A stretch of 64,000 bases of DNA, taken from positions 248,001-312,000 of the forward strand of contig NZ_JBAJJM010000007.1 of the NCBI RefSeq assembly GCF_036880405.1, read 5' to 3'. The translations under genes and the position numbers were made by a program. This document shows, piece after piece, positions 51,484-59,787 of the stretch; the first letter of the stretch is position 1; each line of letters starts with the position of its first letter. The notes beneath the pieces are model-generated. The model was not told the DNA's origin, did no database searches, and saw nothing but the letters and a program-made list of their open reading frames with translations. Source of the DNA: Mannheimia indoligenes. Lineage in GTDB: Bacteria > Pseudomonadota > Gammaproteobacteria > Enterobacterales > Pasteurellaceae.

Positions 51484-52155
51484 TTAAATTTCAATAGGTA
51501 GTTGCCAATTAATTGGGGATATTTCTTTTGAAATCAAGTAATTATTTGCTTTTGAGAAATGTTTACAGCCAAAAAATCCACGATAAGCCGACAATGGCGA
51601 TGGGTGCGGAGAAGCTAACACACAATGTCGATTACGATCGATAAACTGCCCTTTTCTCTGAGCGTGGCTACCCCAAAGTAAGAACACCAAATTCTCTCGA
51701 TGTTCATTTAATTGTGCAATAACTTTATCGGTAAAAATCTCCCAGCCAATTTGTGAATGTGAGCCTGCTCTACCTTGCTCAACGGTTAAACTTGTGTTTA
51801 ACATAAAAACGCCTTGTTTTGCCCAATCAATTAAATAACCGTGATGCGGAATCTGAAATCCTTCAATATCTTCGGATAATTCCTTATACATATTCAACAA
51901 AGATGGGGGAGGAGCAACAGGAGGTTTAACTGAAAAGGCTAATCCGTGTGCTTGATTTGGTCCGTGATAAGGATCTTGTCCTAGAATCACCACCTTCACA
52001 TTGCTAAATTCTGTTAAAGCAAAAGCACTAAATACCTCATTTTGTGGCGGATATATTACTTTGCCTGATAACCGCTCATTATGTACATATTGCAAAATCT
52101 GTTGAAAATAATCTTTTTGCTTTTCTTCGCCTAAGGCTTCTGTCCAAGTTTTCAT
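51484..52155 (-). CDS. ung: Uracil-DNA glycosylase
   Basis: Ung removes uracil from DNA, the first step of base excision repair of cytosine deamination. I use the ATG at 52155 (223 residues, MKTWTEALGEEK). The catalytic Asp61 is in GQDPYHGPNQAHGLAFSV, and the DNA-intercalation loop HPSPLSAYRGFFG is near 184-196. It is divergent from grcA, the same neighbour pair as in Haemophilus influenzae. Confidence 0.97.
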   Translation of the reverse strand: MKTWTEALGEEKQKDYFQQILQYVHNERLSGKVIYPPQNEVFSAFALTEFSNVKVVILGQDPYHGPNQAHGLAFSVKPPVAPPPSLLNMYKELSEDIEGFQIPHHGYLIDWAKQGVFMLNTSLTVEQGRAGSHSQIGWEIFTDKVIAQLNEHRENLVFLLWGSHAQRKGQFIDRNRHCVLASPHPSPLSAYRGFFGCKHFSKANNYLISKEISPINWQLPIEI

Positions 52156-52324
52156 AAAAACACCCAATTATGATTAAATTTCATTCAAATAGAATACTGT
52201 AAGCTAAAAATGGTTAAATTTTTATCGCTTTTTATCTAAAAACAGGTACAATAATTTCAAATAAATTTGAATATTTAAACTTTTTTCGTAATTTTCAATT
52301 TCACTCTTTATAGGAGAACTTAAA

Positions 52325-52708
52325 ATGATTAAAGGTGTACAAATCACTGAGTCAGCAAACAGCAACTTATTAAACTCTTTTTGGTTATTAGATGAAGCTA
52401 AAAATGAAGCTCGTTGCTTAGCAGCTAAAGCGGGTTACCAAGAAGATCAAATCGTTGCTATCAGTGAATTGGGCGACATTGCATACCGCGAAGTACCAGT
52501 AAATGTTGCTCCAACTATCAAAGTGGAAGGTGGTCAGCACTTAAACGTGAATGTTTTACGCCGTGAAACATTAGAAGATGCAATCAAAAACCCGGAGAAA
52601 TATCCACAATTAACCATTCGTGTTTCAGGTTATGCAGTGCGTTTCAACTCATTAACTCCTGAACAACAACGTGATGTTATTACTCGTACTTTTACTGAAA
52701 GTCTATAA
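52325..52708 (+). CDS. grcA: Autonomous glycyl radical cofactor GrcA (YfiD)
   Basis: GrcA is a small spare part that replaces the damaged glycyl-radical domain of pyruvate formate-lyase after oxygen exposure. The 127-residue protein has the radical-carrying Gly102 in RVSGYAVRFNSLTPEQQ, the same position as in E. coli YfiD, and a PFL-like C-terminus. The ATG follows ATAGGAGAACTTAAA. In E. coli the gene is induced anaerobically and at low pH; I see no convincing FNR site in the upstream gap. A clear terminator follows. Confidence 0.97.
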   Translation: MIKGVQITESANSNLLNSFWLLDEAKNEARCLAAKAGYQEDQIVAISELGDIAYREVPVNVAPTIKVEGGQHLNVNVLRRETLEDAIKNPEKYPQLTIRVSGYAVRFNSLTPEQQRDVITRTFTESL

Positions 52709-52728
52709 TAACAGTTTTTAATGCGAAG

Positions 52729-52756
52729 AAGCACCCATATTGGGTGCTTTTTTATT
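52729..52756 (+). terminator. Intrinsic terminator after grcA
   Basis: AAGCACCC and GGGTGCTT form the stem, followed by TTTTTAT, about 20 bases after the grcA stop. Confidence 0.9.
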
Positions 52757-52820
52757 GCTTATTAGCGAATAACAAGCGGTCAAAATACTGTTTAAATTTA
52801 CAAAAAATTTAAATAAAGTA

Positions 52821-52867
52821 TTGACACTGTTTTTTTACACAGTAAAATACCCTGTATAAAAAGACAG
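52821..52867 (+). promoter_or_regulatory. SOS promoter with two LexA-type operators
   Basis: A consensus -35 (TTGACA, 52821-52826) and -10 (TAAAAT, 52843-52848) are separated by 16 bases, and this spacer is itself CTGTTTTTTTACACAG, a LexA-type box (52827-52842). A second box, CTGTATAAAAAGACAG (52852-52867), covers the expected start of transcription. Both have the invariant CTGT-N8-ACAG form. Confidence 0.85.
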
Positions 52868-52882
52868 ATAGAGGATCTCACA

Positions 52883-53341
52883 ATGGCTTCATTAAAACAA
52901 ATTTCAACACAAACGGTATCTCATCAACCGATTCCGCTTTATCGGGATTTTAACAGTAGCCGTTCTGTAAAACTTGATCTTAATTCACTTTGTATTAAAC
53001 GCCCAACGGATACGTTTTTCATTCACGTTAAAAACCCTAACTTAATTGCGTGGGGAATCGAACTTGATGATCTGCTGATTGTAGAAAATACCGACCACTA
53101 TTTAGTGAATGATTTATTGGTATTAGAAAAAAATGGCGAATATAAATTCTATCAATTCTTTAGTGAGCTTGAAAATGCACAAGGCGTGAATGAAAAAATT
53201 CTATTTTCATTAGATGTAAGCGAACCAAACTTAAGAATTACTGATTGGAATGAAGTCAAAATTTCCGGCGTGATTACAAACGTAGTACATCAAATGCGTA
53301 CTCGTGGAGCATTTACACAAAGTAAGCAACGAGTGGCATAA
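52883..53341 (+). CDS. UmuD-like S24 family protein lacking both catalytic residues
   Basis: This 152-residue protein aligns without gaps to E. coli UmuD over residues 44-92 (UmuD 51-99): TFFI, LIAWGIELDDLLIV and NGEY match TYFV, MIDGGISDGDLLIV and DGEF, and SGVITNVVHQMR matches the UmuD end FGVVIHVVKAMR. The nucleophile Ser60 is replaced by Asn53 (NPNL for GDSM) and the general base Lys97 by Tyr90. The Cys-Gly cleavage site is also missing. It should therefore be unable to cleave itself or LexA. No umuC is near. Tandem LexA boxes cover the promoter; GAGG precedes the ATG. Confidence 0.8.
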   Translation: MASLKQISTQTVSHQPIPLYRDFNSSRSVKLDLNSLCIKRPTDTFFIHVKNPNLIAWGIELDDLLIVENTDHYLVNDLLVLEKNGEYKFYQFFSELENAQGVNEKILFSLDVSEPNLRITDWNEVKISGVITNVVHQMRTRGAFTQSKQRVA

Positions 53342-53352
53342 TAGAAATAAAA

Positions 53353-53376
53353 AATAAGGGCACTAGTCCCCTTATT
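53353..53376 (-). terminator. Terminator after the NlpC/P60 gene
   Basis: AATAAGGG and CCCTTATT form an 8-bp stem. On the minus strand it is followed by TTTTTATTTC, so it best fits the end of the NlpC/P60 transcript, though it may also serve the UmuD-like gene. Confidence 0.7.
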
Positions 53377-53382
53377 CATTCT

Positions 53383-53952
53383 TTAAATTACTCGGCGAGA
53401 TTGAGTGTAAGTTCTTGACCAATAGCTTTCTGATAATGAACTAGTAGTTACACCACGACTTGAACTTGCGTGAACAAATTTACCGTTACCGATATAAACA
53501 CCTACGTGGTTGTTTTTACGGAAGAAAACTAAATCGCCCGGGCGTAAATCTGATTTTGAAATAGAGCGTCCAATATAGCGTTGTTCTGCAGTTGAGCGAG
53601 GCATATCTCTATTAAATGCTTTCTCCATCACTTCACGCACGAAAGCAGAACAGTCAATACCGGCTTTAGTTGTACCGCCCATTCGATAGCGTGTACCAAC
53701 CCAGTTGCGATAAACACTATTAATACGATTACTGCTACTCGCAGTTTGTTCTGCACGTGAAGAATGTTGAGGACGATTTGTTGAGATAGAAGATTTAGAT
53801 AATCTTTCTGCTTTACTTGCAATGATTTGATTAGGTGTTGCTGGTTTTGTACTTAAACTCGCAACAGCAATGGAAGAATAACTACCAAAAACAGCCAAAA
53901 TGGAAGTAATGAATAACGGTTTTAGGGTTACTACAAAAAGATTTTTTTTCAT
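53383..53952 (-). CDS. NlpC/P60 family peptidoglycan endopeptidase, MepS/Spr-like
   Basis: This 189-residue exported enzyme has a signal segment (about 1-31) without a lipobox Cys, a Ser-rich linker, and an NlpC/P60 domain from about residue 77. The catalytic residues are Cys101 (GIDCSAFV), His149 (NNHVGVYIG) and His161 (FVHASSSRGV). The family cuts the D-Glu/meso-diaminopimelate or mDAP-D-Ala bonds of peptidoglycan peptides; MepS makes room for new wall in E. coli. I use the ATG at 53952 since it opens a standard signal peptide. Confidence 0.9.
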   Translation of the reverse strand: MKKNLFVVTLKPLFITSILAVFGSYSSIAVASLSTKPATPNQIIASKAERLSKSSISTNRPQHSSRAEQTASSSNRINSVYRNWVGTRYRMGGTTKAGIDCSAFVREVMEKAFNRDMPRSTAEQRYIGRSISKSDLRPGDLVFFRKNNHVGVYIGNGKFVHASSSRGVTTSSLSESYWSRTYTQSRRVI

Positions 53953-54039
53953 AATTAATATCTCGTCTCGCCAGAACAATTACAGCGGTTTATTCCTTAA
54001 ATTACGATCTTTAGAAGATCAAAAAACATACAAAACAAA

Positions 54040-54059
54040 AGTCTGGATCGCTCCAGACC
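54040..54059 (-). terminator. Intrinsic terminator after nfo
   Basis: On the minus strand GTCTGG and CCAGAC form the stem with a six-base loop, followed by TTTTGTTTT. It lies about 20 bases after the nfo stop. Confidence 0.8.
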
Positions 54060-54080
54060 AACATCTCGGACCAGTATAAC

Positions 54081-54926
54081 CTATTTTAGTTCTAATGTGC
54101 GAAGGAATTTTATTTCATCTGCCCAAATTTCAGGCAATATTGTTTCTAAAATAAGCGGAATACGGTCAAAATTTGAACTCTGCATAATAAATGTAAAAAC
54201 TTCTGTACCAATTGTGCCTTCTCTTAGCGTATGGTGTCTATCTACACGGCTACCTAATGGCGTTTTTGAACCATTTAAGTGCATCCCTTTTAAATAATGG
54301 AAACCAACCGTTTGATTAAAGTCATTAAATACTGCTTCGCTTTTTTCATAGGAGCTAATATCGTAACCAGCCGAGAATAAATGACAAGTATCCAAACATA
54401 CACCAACTCGATTTTTATCTTCTACTTGCTCAATAATTTTTGCTAAATGGTCAAAATGCCAACCTAAATTAGAGCCTTGTCCTGCCGTATTTTCAATAAC
54501 TGCTATCACATTTGGCACTGCTTCAACTGCCATATTGATAGATTCTGCAATTCGAGACAAACAATCTTGTTCAGAAATTTTCTTTAAGTGCGATCCGGGA
54601 TGGAAATTCAACAATTTCAAGCCAAGCTGATTAGCCCTACTCATCTCATCAATAAACGCAGTGCGAGATTTTGCTAACGCTTCTGCTTCTGGGTTACCTA
54701 AATTAATTAAATAACTATCGTGTGGCAAAATTTGCTCTGCTGAAAAATGATGTGCTGCACAAAATCGCTTAAATTTTTCAATAGTATCGCCTTTTAATGG
54801 CGGAGCTTGCCATTGACGTTGATTTTTAGTAAACAACGCAAAAGCATTTGCTCCAATTTCTACCGAACGCAGAACCGCATTTTCCACACCACCCGAAGCA
54901 CTCACGTGAGCCCCAATATATTTCAT
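54081..54926 (-). CDS. nfo: Endonuclease IV (AP endonuclease)
   Basis: Nfo cuts DNA 5' to abasic sites and removes blocked 3' ends during base excision repair. The 281-residue TIM-barrel protein has the N-terminal IGAHVSASGGVENAV motif, the metal ligands in NFHPGSHL, ENTAGQGSNLG, CLDTCHLFSAGYD and HLNGSKTPLGSRVDRHHTLREG (given here in parts), all complete for three zinc ions. It is divergent from the TorD-family gene and has its own terminator. Confidence 0.97.
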   Translation of the reverse strand: MKYIGAHVSASGGVENAVLRSVEIGANAFALFTKNQRQWQAPPLKGDTIEKFKRFCAAHHFSAEQILPHDSYLINLGNPEAEALAKSRTAFIDEMSRANQLGLKLLNFHPGSHLKKISEQDCLSRIAESINMAVEAVPNVIAVIENTAGQGSNLGWHFDHLAKIIEQVEDKNRVGVCLDTCHLFSAGYDISSYEKSEAVFNDFNQTVGFHYLKGMHLNGSKTPLGSRVDRHHTLREGTIGTEVFTFIMQSSNFDRIPLILETILPEIWADEIKFLRTLELK

Positions 54927-54986
54927 TCTGTCCTCTCTGATGTTCTGTTATACTAACACTACTTTTATTTACCTATTTCACATTAT

Positions 54987-55556
54987 ATGAGCGAAACAAC
55001 TATTAACGATTTTTCACTGCTTTGCCGTCTATTTGGCAATTTATTTTACCGTAACCCAACAGATCCGATTCTAGCCGGTACATTTAATTGGCTTGCACAA
55101 GGCGGATTACGACAACATTGGGCATTAAGCACAGATGCACAAAGCGAGAATGCGTTGAATATTTTGCAAAAGAGTGCTAACCCTACGCAATTAGAAGCAA
55201 GCTATCAAGCACTTTTTGCAGAAAATGGGGCTATTGCTACAACAATTTCTACCTATGGTTTATCTGTTGAGGATTTTGTAACATTCCGCCAAGAGCGAGC
55301 AATGCCCGCATTAGAGAATGCAGATCACGTTGCATTATTACTTTTAACCGCCTCGTGGATTGAAGACAATCTTGACTCTACACTTGCACAAAAAACACTA
55401 TTTGAGCGTTTTTTGCTCCCTTGTGCCAGTCAATTTTTAGGTAAAGTAGAAGCCTTTGATAGTGGTTTTTATAAAGCTCTGGCTCAATTAACCCGTGATG
55501 CCTTAAGTGCTATGGCTGATGAGCTTGAAGAAAGCGAGCAAGAAGCAGTAGAATAA
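54987..55556 (+). CDS. TorD/DmsD family redox enzyme maturation chaperone
   Basis: This 189-residue, mostly helical cytoplasmic protein matches the TorD/DmsD family, which binds twin-arginine signal peptides and holds molybdoenzymes until cofactor insertion. The N-terminus (LLCRLFGNLFYRNPTDPIL), a central LEASYQALFAENG block and the C-terminal helices fit; the family's strict E-P-x-D-H is only partly kept (ENADHVALLLLTASWIED). No molybdoenzyme gene is adjacent, so the client cannot be inferred. It lies about 60 bases from the divergent nfo gene. Confidence 0.8.
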   Translation: MSETTINDFSLLCRLFGNLFYRNPTDPILAGTFNWLAQGGLRQHWALSTDAQSENALNILQKSANPTQLEASYQALFAENGAIATTISTYGLSVEDFVTFRQERAMPALENADHVALLLLTASWIEDNLDSTLAQKTLFERFLLPCASQFLGKVEAFDSGFYKALAQLTRDALSAMADELEESEQEAVE

Positions 55557-55599
55557 ACAACCAATTCAACTAAGTGAATTTGGATATGAGGACTTGGAT

Positions 55600-55992
55600 A
55601 TGAAAATAGCAAAATTAGGTTTAACCCTTTCGCTTTCATTCATTTTAACCGCCTGTGCCTTAACGCCTGAACAACAAGCGGAACGCCGAGCGAAACAAGT
55701 AAGAGCGGAACAAGATTTGCAAGTACAACTGGCAAAACAATGCGATGTTGAAGCCGCAGAATTAATGCACCAACAATTTAATCCGCCGCTTAGTCAAACA
55801 GAGAAAGAAGAAGCTGCATTTAAAAAGCGTTATGCAGAAAAAGTTAATGACCCAATGTTTCAAGCCTGTTATAAAATGGCGTGGCAAAACTACAAATCTC
55901 AGTTAGAACTGGAAGAAATGCGTTGGAATTACGAGAGGGAAATGTATTGGGGCGGTTGGGATAGCTGGCGTTATTGCTATTATTGTTGGTAA
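55600..55992 (+). CDS. Small lipoprotein with aromatic/Cys-rich tail
   Basis: This 130-residue protein has a lipoprotein signal with Cys19 (LSFILTAC-ALTPEQQ), a highly charged helical middle (EQQAERRAKQVRAEQDLQVQ), and an unusual C-terminus rich in Trp, Tyr and Cys ending YWGGWDSWRYCYYCW. I do not recognise a family. The ATG at 55600 is chosen over the upstream TTG; GAGG lies eight bases before it. It follows the TorD-type gene closely on the same strand. A retention signal for the inner membrane (Asp at +2) is absent, so outer-membrane sorting is expected. Confidence 0.7.
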   Translation: MKIAKLGLTLSLSFILTACALTPEQQAERRAKQVRAEQDLQVQLAKQCDVEAAELMHQQFNPPLSQTEKEEAAFKKRYAEKVNDPMFQACYKMAWQNYKSQLELEEMRWNYEREMYWGGWDSWRYCYYCW

Positions 55993-55997
55993 TAAAT

Positions 55998-56055
55998 ACA
56001 AGCGGTCATTTTTCTTCGATTTTTTGTAAAAAACTTGAGAAAAATAACCGCTTGT
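55998..56055. terminator. Uptake-signal inverted repeat between the lipoprotein and DUF2057 genes
   Basis: ACAAGCGGTCATTTTTCT and its near complement ending in AACCGCTTGT form a hairpin between converging genes, usable in both directions. Confidence 0.7.
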
Positions 56056-56068
56056 TAAAGCCAAATTC

Positions 56069-56677
56069 TTATTTTGCGTTTTGCTTCGCCCAATCTAAGA
56101 AACGTTTTTGGGTTTCTTTATCCGCTTTTTGGAATAAAAGTTGTAATTCAGCATCTGAAACTTTATTCGTATCGACAATAATTTGTCCTTTTGCCTCAAA
56201 CGGTGCTGTCGCAAATTTTTCAACAGACGCAACATTCTTAGCTAAATTATATTTACTCAAGTTTTCTTCCACACGCGTACTCGCTAAAAAACCTTCGCCT
56301 TTTAAGAAATCTTGCTTGTGAGCAATCACTTTTCCTGAATCGGTTTTAATCGTTACCGTTTGGTTTTCTTTAAATTTACGCAGATCTAATTTTGATTTTA
56401 ATCTCGGAGTTTCTAATTTGGCATTTTCCGCTGTGCCTTGAAAGGTCAAGATCATTTGATCGGAATTAAAGTAATCGCCATCAATTGTTCCACCAACTTC
56501 CACAACAACTTGATGAGTTTTATTTTCACTGATTTGCACAGAAGTTGTTCCTTTTTTTACTCGCTGTCCATCAAAAGCTAAAATTTCTACCATTGATGAG
56601 GAACTTAATGTACCGGCAACGCTTAGAGAACTTACAACTAACGCTGCCGCCGTTAATACCATTTTGGTTAATTTCAT
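56069..56677 (-). CDS. DUF2057 family periplasmic protein (YccT-like)
   Basis: This 202-residue protein has a signal peptide (VLTAAALVVSSLSVAG, cleaved near residue 22) and a beta-rich mature part with SSSMVEILAFDGQRVK and ISENKTHQVVVEV, typical of DUF2057/YccT proteins. The C-terminus ELQLLFQKADKETQKRFLDWA is also family-like. The role is unknown; YccT has been linked to curli export in Salmonella. It is divergent from corC. Confidence 0.85.
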   Translation of the reverse strand: MKLTKMVLTAAALVVSSLSVAGTLSSSSMVEILAFDGQRVKKGTTSVQISENKTHQVVVEVGGTIDGDYFNSDQMILTFQGTAENAKLETPRLKSKLDLRKFKENQTVTIKTDSGKVIAHKQDFLKGEGFLASTRVEENLSKYNLAKNVASVEKFATAPFEAKGQIIVDTNKVSDAELQLLFQKADKETQKRFLDWAKQNAK

Positions 56678-56815
56678 TTAAAACCCCTAAAATAATTTAC
56701 GAAACAAAAAGATTTTGCTTATCCTATGCTAATTTGAATGAAAATAGCAATGTTTTATTTGATTTGTTACCGAATTTGCTTATTATAAGCGTAATTTATT
56801 TAACTGGAACAAACT

Positions 56816-57715
56816 ATGAGTGATGAGCAGCAAAATATAAATACAACTGAAAAATCGGAGAAAAAATCCATTTTACACTCTCTATTTAGTGGGCTTTTTC
56901 AAAATGAGCCTAAAAACCGTGAAGATTTGGTTGAGGTCATTCGAGATTCTGTTGAGAATGAACTGATTGATAGCGACACCAGAGAAATGCTTGAAGGGGT
57001 AATGGAAATCTCTGAATTACGGGTTCGGGATATTATGATTCCTCGTTCACAAATTGTATTTATTGATGCTAATGAACCACTGGAAATTTTTATTGATGTG
57101 ATTGTGGAATCCGCCCACTCACGTTTTCCTGTTATTCGTGGCGAGAAAGATACCATTGAAGGCATTCTGCATTCAAAAGATTTGCTCAAATATTTACGTT
57201 CTGATTCTGAGCCATTTAATCTGCAAGAAATTCTACGCCCAGCCGTAATTGTGCCGGAAAGTAAGCGATTAGACAGAATGTTAAAAGAATTCCGTTCCGA
57301 GCGTTTTCATATGGCAGTCGTAGTTGATGAATTTGGGGCTGTATCCGGTTTAGTTACTATTGAAGATATTCTTGAACAAATTGTTGGGGATATTGATGAT
57401 GAGTTTGATGAAGAAGAAGTGAAGCCGATTCGCCAGCTTTCGAGACATACTTATGCTGTATTACCACTTACTGATATTAAAAAATTCAATGAGTTTTTTG
57501 CAACCAACTTCAATGATGAAGAGGTTGATACCATTGGTGGGCTGATAATGAAAGCATTTGGTTACTTCCCAAAACGTGGCGAACAAATTGAACTGGAAGG
57601 CATTGGTTTTAAAGTAACTTCTGCTAATAGTCGCCAGTTAATTCAACTGCGAGTAACGCTTTCTGATGAACAATTAGAAAAAATGGAACAACACTCGCAA
57701 AGCGAAGAAGAATAA
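56816..57715 (+). CDS. corC: CorC/HlyC family CBS-domain protein
   Basis: This 299-residue cytoplasmic protein has a short N-terminal helical region (IRDSVENELIDSDTREMLEG), two CBS domains (MIPRSQIVFIDANEPLEIF at about 75-93 and IVPESKRLDRMLKEFRSER at about 141-159), and the C-terminal CorC_HlyC domain that binds FAD-like ligands. CorC is linked to magnesium and cobalt efflux. The gene pair corC-lnt is conserved in E. coli (ybeX-lnt) and here, with a small hairpin in the 57-base gap. Confidence 0.93.
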   Translation: MSDEQQNINTTEKSEKKSILHSLFSGLFQNEPKNREDLVEVIRDSVENELIDSDTREMLEGVMEISELRVRDIMIPRSQIVFIDANEPLEIFIDVIVESAHSRFPVIRGEKDTIEGILHSKDLLKYLRSDSEPFNLQEILRPAVIVPESKRLDRMLKEFRSERFHMAVVVDEFGAVSGLVTIEDILEQIVGDIDDEFDEEEVKPIRQLSRHTYAVLPLTDIKKFNEFFATNFNDEEVDTIGGLIMKAFGYFPKRGEQIELEGIGFKVTSANSRQLIQLRVTLSDEQLEKMEQHSQSEEE

Positions 57716-57733
57716 ATTTTTTAATTATCTAAA

Positions 57734-57753
57734 AGGCACGTTTAGGCGTGCCT
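57734..57753 (+). terminator. Weak hairpin between corC and lnt
   Basis: AGGCACG and CGTGCCT form a 7-bp stem, followed by CTCTTATTTAG. The T-run is poor, so it probably allows read-through into lnt. Confidence 0.5.
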
Positions 57754-57772
57754 CTCTTATTTAGTGAGAACT

Positions 57773-59278
57773 ATGAATTTTGCAAAAAATCCACCAATTA
57801 TAACCGCTTGTATTGCTACTCTACTGCTAGGTGCCATTGGCACTTTCGCTTACTCTCCGTTTGGTATTTGGCTTCTCGCCTTTATCTCCTGTGCAGGCTT
57901 AATTTGGGCGGCAACACTTGAGCAGAGAAAAACCGCATTGTGGGCAACATTCGCTTGGTCTATAGGCTATTTCTGCACAGGCGTGAACTGGGTATCGGTC
58001 AGTATGACTCAATTCGGTGGAGTACCTGTAGTCGTTAGTTATATCGCTGTTTTTCTACTTGCTTGTTATTTAGCCATTTATAACTTGCTCTTTAGCGTTC
58101 TCTCACGCAAATTCAGGCTGAATAACCCGTTTGCTCTCGCAGCAATTTTCACCTTTAGCGAATATTTGCGTGGCGTGGTATTTACAGGTTTCCCTTGGCT
58201 ACAATTTGGTTATAGCTTAATTGATAGCCCTTTTTCTGGTATCGCTCCAATTTTTGGGGTAGAAGGATTAACTTTCTTTGTAGTAGTAGCGAGTGGCTAT
58301 TTAGTCAAACTGCTGAAGCAAGAAAGCAAACCACTCAAATCACTCACATTACTAGCGGTCATTTTTTCGTTAAGTTTTGCAACCCGCTTACTTAACTTTG
58401 TGCAAATTGATGAAGAAAAACAACCGCTTGTAGTAAGCCTTGTGCAAGGAAATATTGAGCAGAAAATGAAATGGGATCCTCAGCATTTCAATTTTAGTGT
58501 AAAAACCTACGAGCAACTCATTCTGCCTTATTTAGGTAAAACCGATGTAATTATTTTGCCTGAATCTGCAATCCCTGCTCTTGAAAATCAAATTGGCGGC
58601 ATTTTAGGTGCTTTAGATAATCTCTCTCGCCAAACCGGTAGTGAAATTATTATCGGCACGCTCTATGAAAATGAGAAAGCGGAATTGTTTAATAGCACAG
58701 TGCTGTTAGGGCAAGACAAGCCTTACAATTTACACCTCAGCAAGCGTTATAACAAACATCATCTAGTACCATTTGGTGAATATGTGCCCTTTGGCTCGGT
58801 ATTGGATTGGATGCGAGAAGTCTTTATTCTACCTATTAATCTTTCTCAAGGCAGCTTTATTCAAAGCCCAATGATGGCAAAAAACAACCGTTTTAATCTG
58901 GCAATTTGCTATGAAATTATTTTTGGCGATCAGGTGCAACAAAACCAAAAAAGTCAAAATGCGGATTATCTCTTAACCATTACTAATGATGCGTGGTTTG
59001 GCTCAAGTATTGGTCCGTGGCAACATTTCCAAATGGCAAGAATGCGAGCGTTAGAACTTGGCAAACCCCTTGTACGAGCAGCAAATACCGGGATCACTGC
59101 TATTGTGGATGCAAATGGAAAAGTTATTCAGCAACTGCCTCAATTTACCACAGAGGTGCTGACCGCTACCCTCAAGCCAACCAAAGGCGATACACCTTTC
59201 AAACAATTTGGCTCTTGGCTGATTTATGGATTGAGTTTAATCTGTTTAATCATTAGCTTCTTGATTAGAAGAAGATAA
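57773..59278 (+). CDS. lnt: Apolipoprotein N-acyltransferase
   Basis: Lnt adds the third acyl chain to the N-terminal Cys of lipoproteins in the inner membrane, needed for Lol-dependent sorting. The 501-residue protein has an N-terminal membrane part of about seven to eight helices and a periplasmic nitrilase domain. The catalytic Glu-Lys-Cys triad is Glu264 (LPESAIP), Lys328 (NKHHLVPFGEY) and Cys379 (ICYEIIFGD). The ATG at 57773 is used rather than a GTG three codons earlier. It follows corC as in other gammaproteobacteria. Confidence 0.96.
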   Translation: MNFAKNPPIITACIATLLLGAIGTFAYSPFGIWLLAFISCAGLIWAATLEQRKTALWATFAWSIGYFCTGVNWVSVSMTQFGGVPVVVSYIAVFLLACYLAIYNLLFSVLSRKFRLNNPFALAAIFTFSEYLRGVVFTGFPWLQFGYSLIDSPFSGIAPIFGVEGLTFFVVVASGYLVKLLKQESKPLKSLTLLAVIFSLSFATRLLNFVQIDEEKQPLVVSLVQGNIEQKMKWDPQHFNFSVKTYEQLILPYLGKTDVIILPESAIPALENQIGGILGALDNLSRQTGSEIIIGTLYENEKAELFNSTVLLGQDKPYNLHLSKRYNKHHLVPFGEYVPFGSVLDWMREVFILPINLSQGSFIQSPMMAKNNRFNLAICYEIIFGDQVQQNQKSQNADYLLTITNDAWFGSSIGPWQHFQMARMRALELGKPLVRAANTGITAIVDANGKVIQQLPQFTTEVLTATLKPTKGDTPFKQFGSWLIYGLSLICLIISFLIRRR

Positions 59279-59316
59279 AAAAATCCCCTTAGCATTTCGT
59301 TCTAAGGGGATTTTTT
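59277..59316. terminator. Bidirectional terminator between lnt and ribH
   Basis: AAAAAATCCCCTTAG and CTAAGGGGATTTTTT are exact complements around a nine-base loop, with A- and T-runs on both sides. It ends both the lnt and the rib transcripts. Confidence 0.9.
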
Positions 59317-59322
59317 AATTTG

Positions 59323-59787
59323 TTAGCCTAACATTTTTAATAGGTTAGCCATTTCGATCGCAACCATCGCACACTCTTCGCCTTTATTACCGGCTTTAGT
59401 GCCTGAACGCTCAATCGCCTGCTCTAGGTTTTCTACGGTTAAAATACCATTGATAATCGGCACACCGGTTTCTAATGCAGAACTACTAATGCCTTTTGCT
59501 GATTCATTTACCACCACATCATAATGGCTGGTTGCTCCACGCACCACCGCACCTAAACAGATAATCGCATCATATTTCCCACTTTGTGCCATTTTTTTTG
59601 CTGCAATTGAGATTTCTAATGCACCCGGTACCCAAACAGTATCAATATTTTCTGCTTCCACTCCGTGACGAAGCAATTTATCAGTTGCACCGTTGAGCAG
59701 TTGATCAATAAAGATTTTATGCCAGTTCGTTGCCACAATACCGAATTTTAAACCTGTCGCAATATAATTACCTTGAAATGTTGCCAT
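59323..59787 (-). CDS. ribH: 6,7-dimethyl-8-ribityllumazine synthase
   Basis: RibH condenses ribityl-diaminouracil with dihydroxybutanone phosphate to lumazine, the penultimate step to riboflavin; the enzyme usually forms hollow 60-mers. The 154-residue protein has WVPGALEIS, CLGAVVRGATSHYDVVVNES (partly) and the catalytic His in TSHYD. It is the last gene of the rib operon. The 105-base gap to ribBA is the widest in the operon and contains one uptake signal. Confidence 0.97.
   Translation of the reverse strand: MATFQGNYIATGLKFGIVATNWHKIFIDQLLNGATDKLLRHGVEAENIDTVWVPGALEISIAAKKMAQSGKYDAIICLGAVVRGATSHYDVVVNESAKGISSSALETGVPIINGILTVENLEQAIERSGTKAGNKGEECAMVAIEMANLLKMLG

Noticed and set aside
52200..52324. 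FNR site before grcA
   Set aside because: AAATTTGAATATTTAAAC is palindrome-like but lacks the TTGAT/ATCAA core, so I do not call it.
55974..56321. 115-codon plus-strand frame after the lipoprotein gene
   Set aside because: It crosses a paired uptake signal and runs antisense to the DUF2057 gene, which has a signal peptide and a family match.
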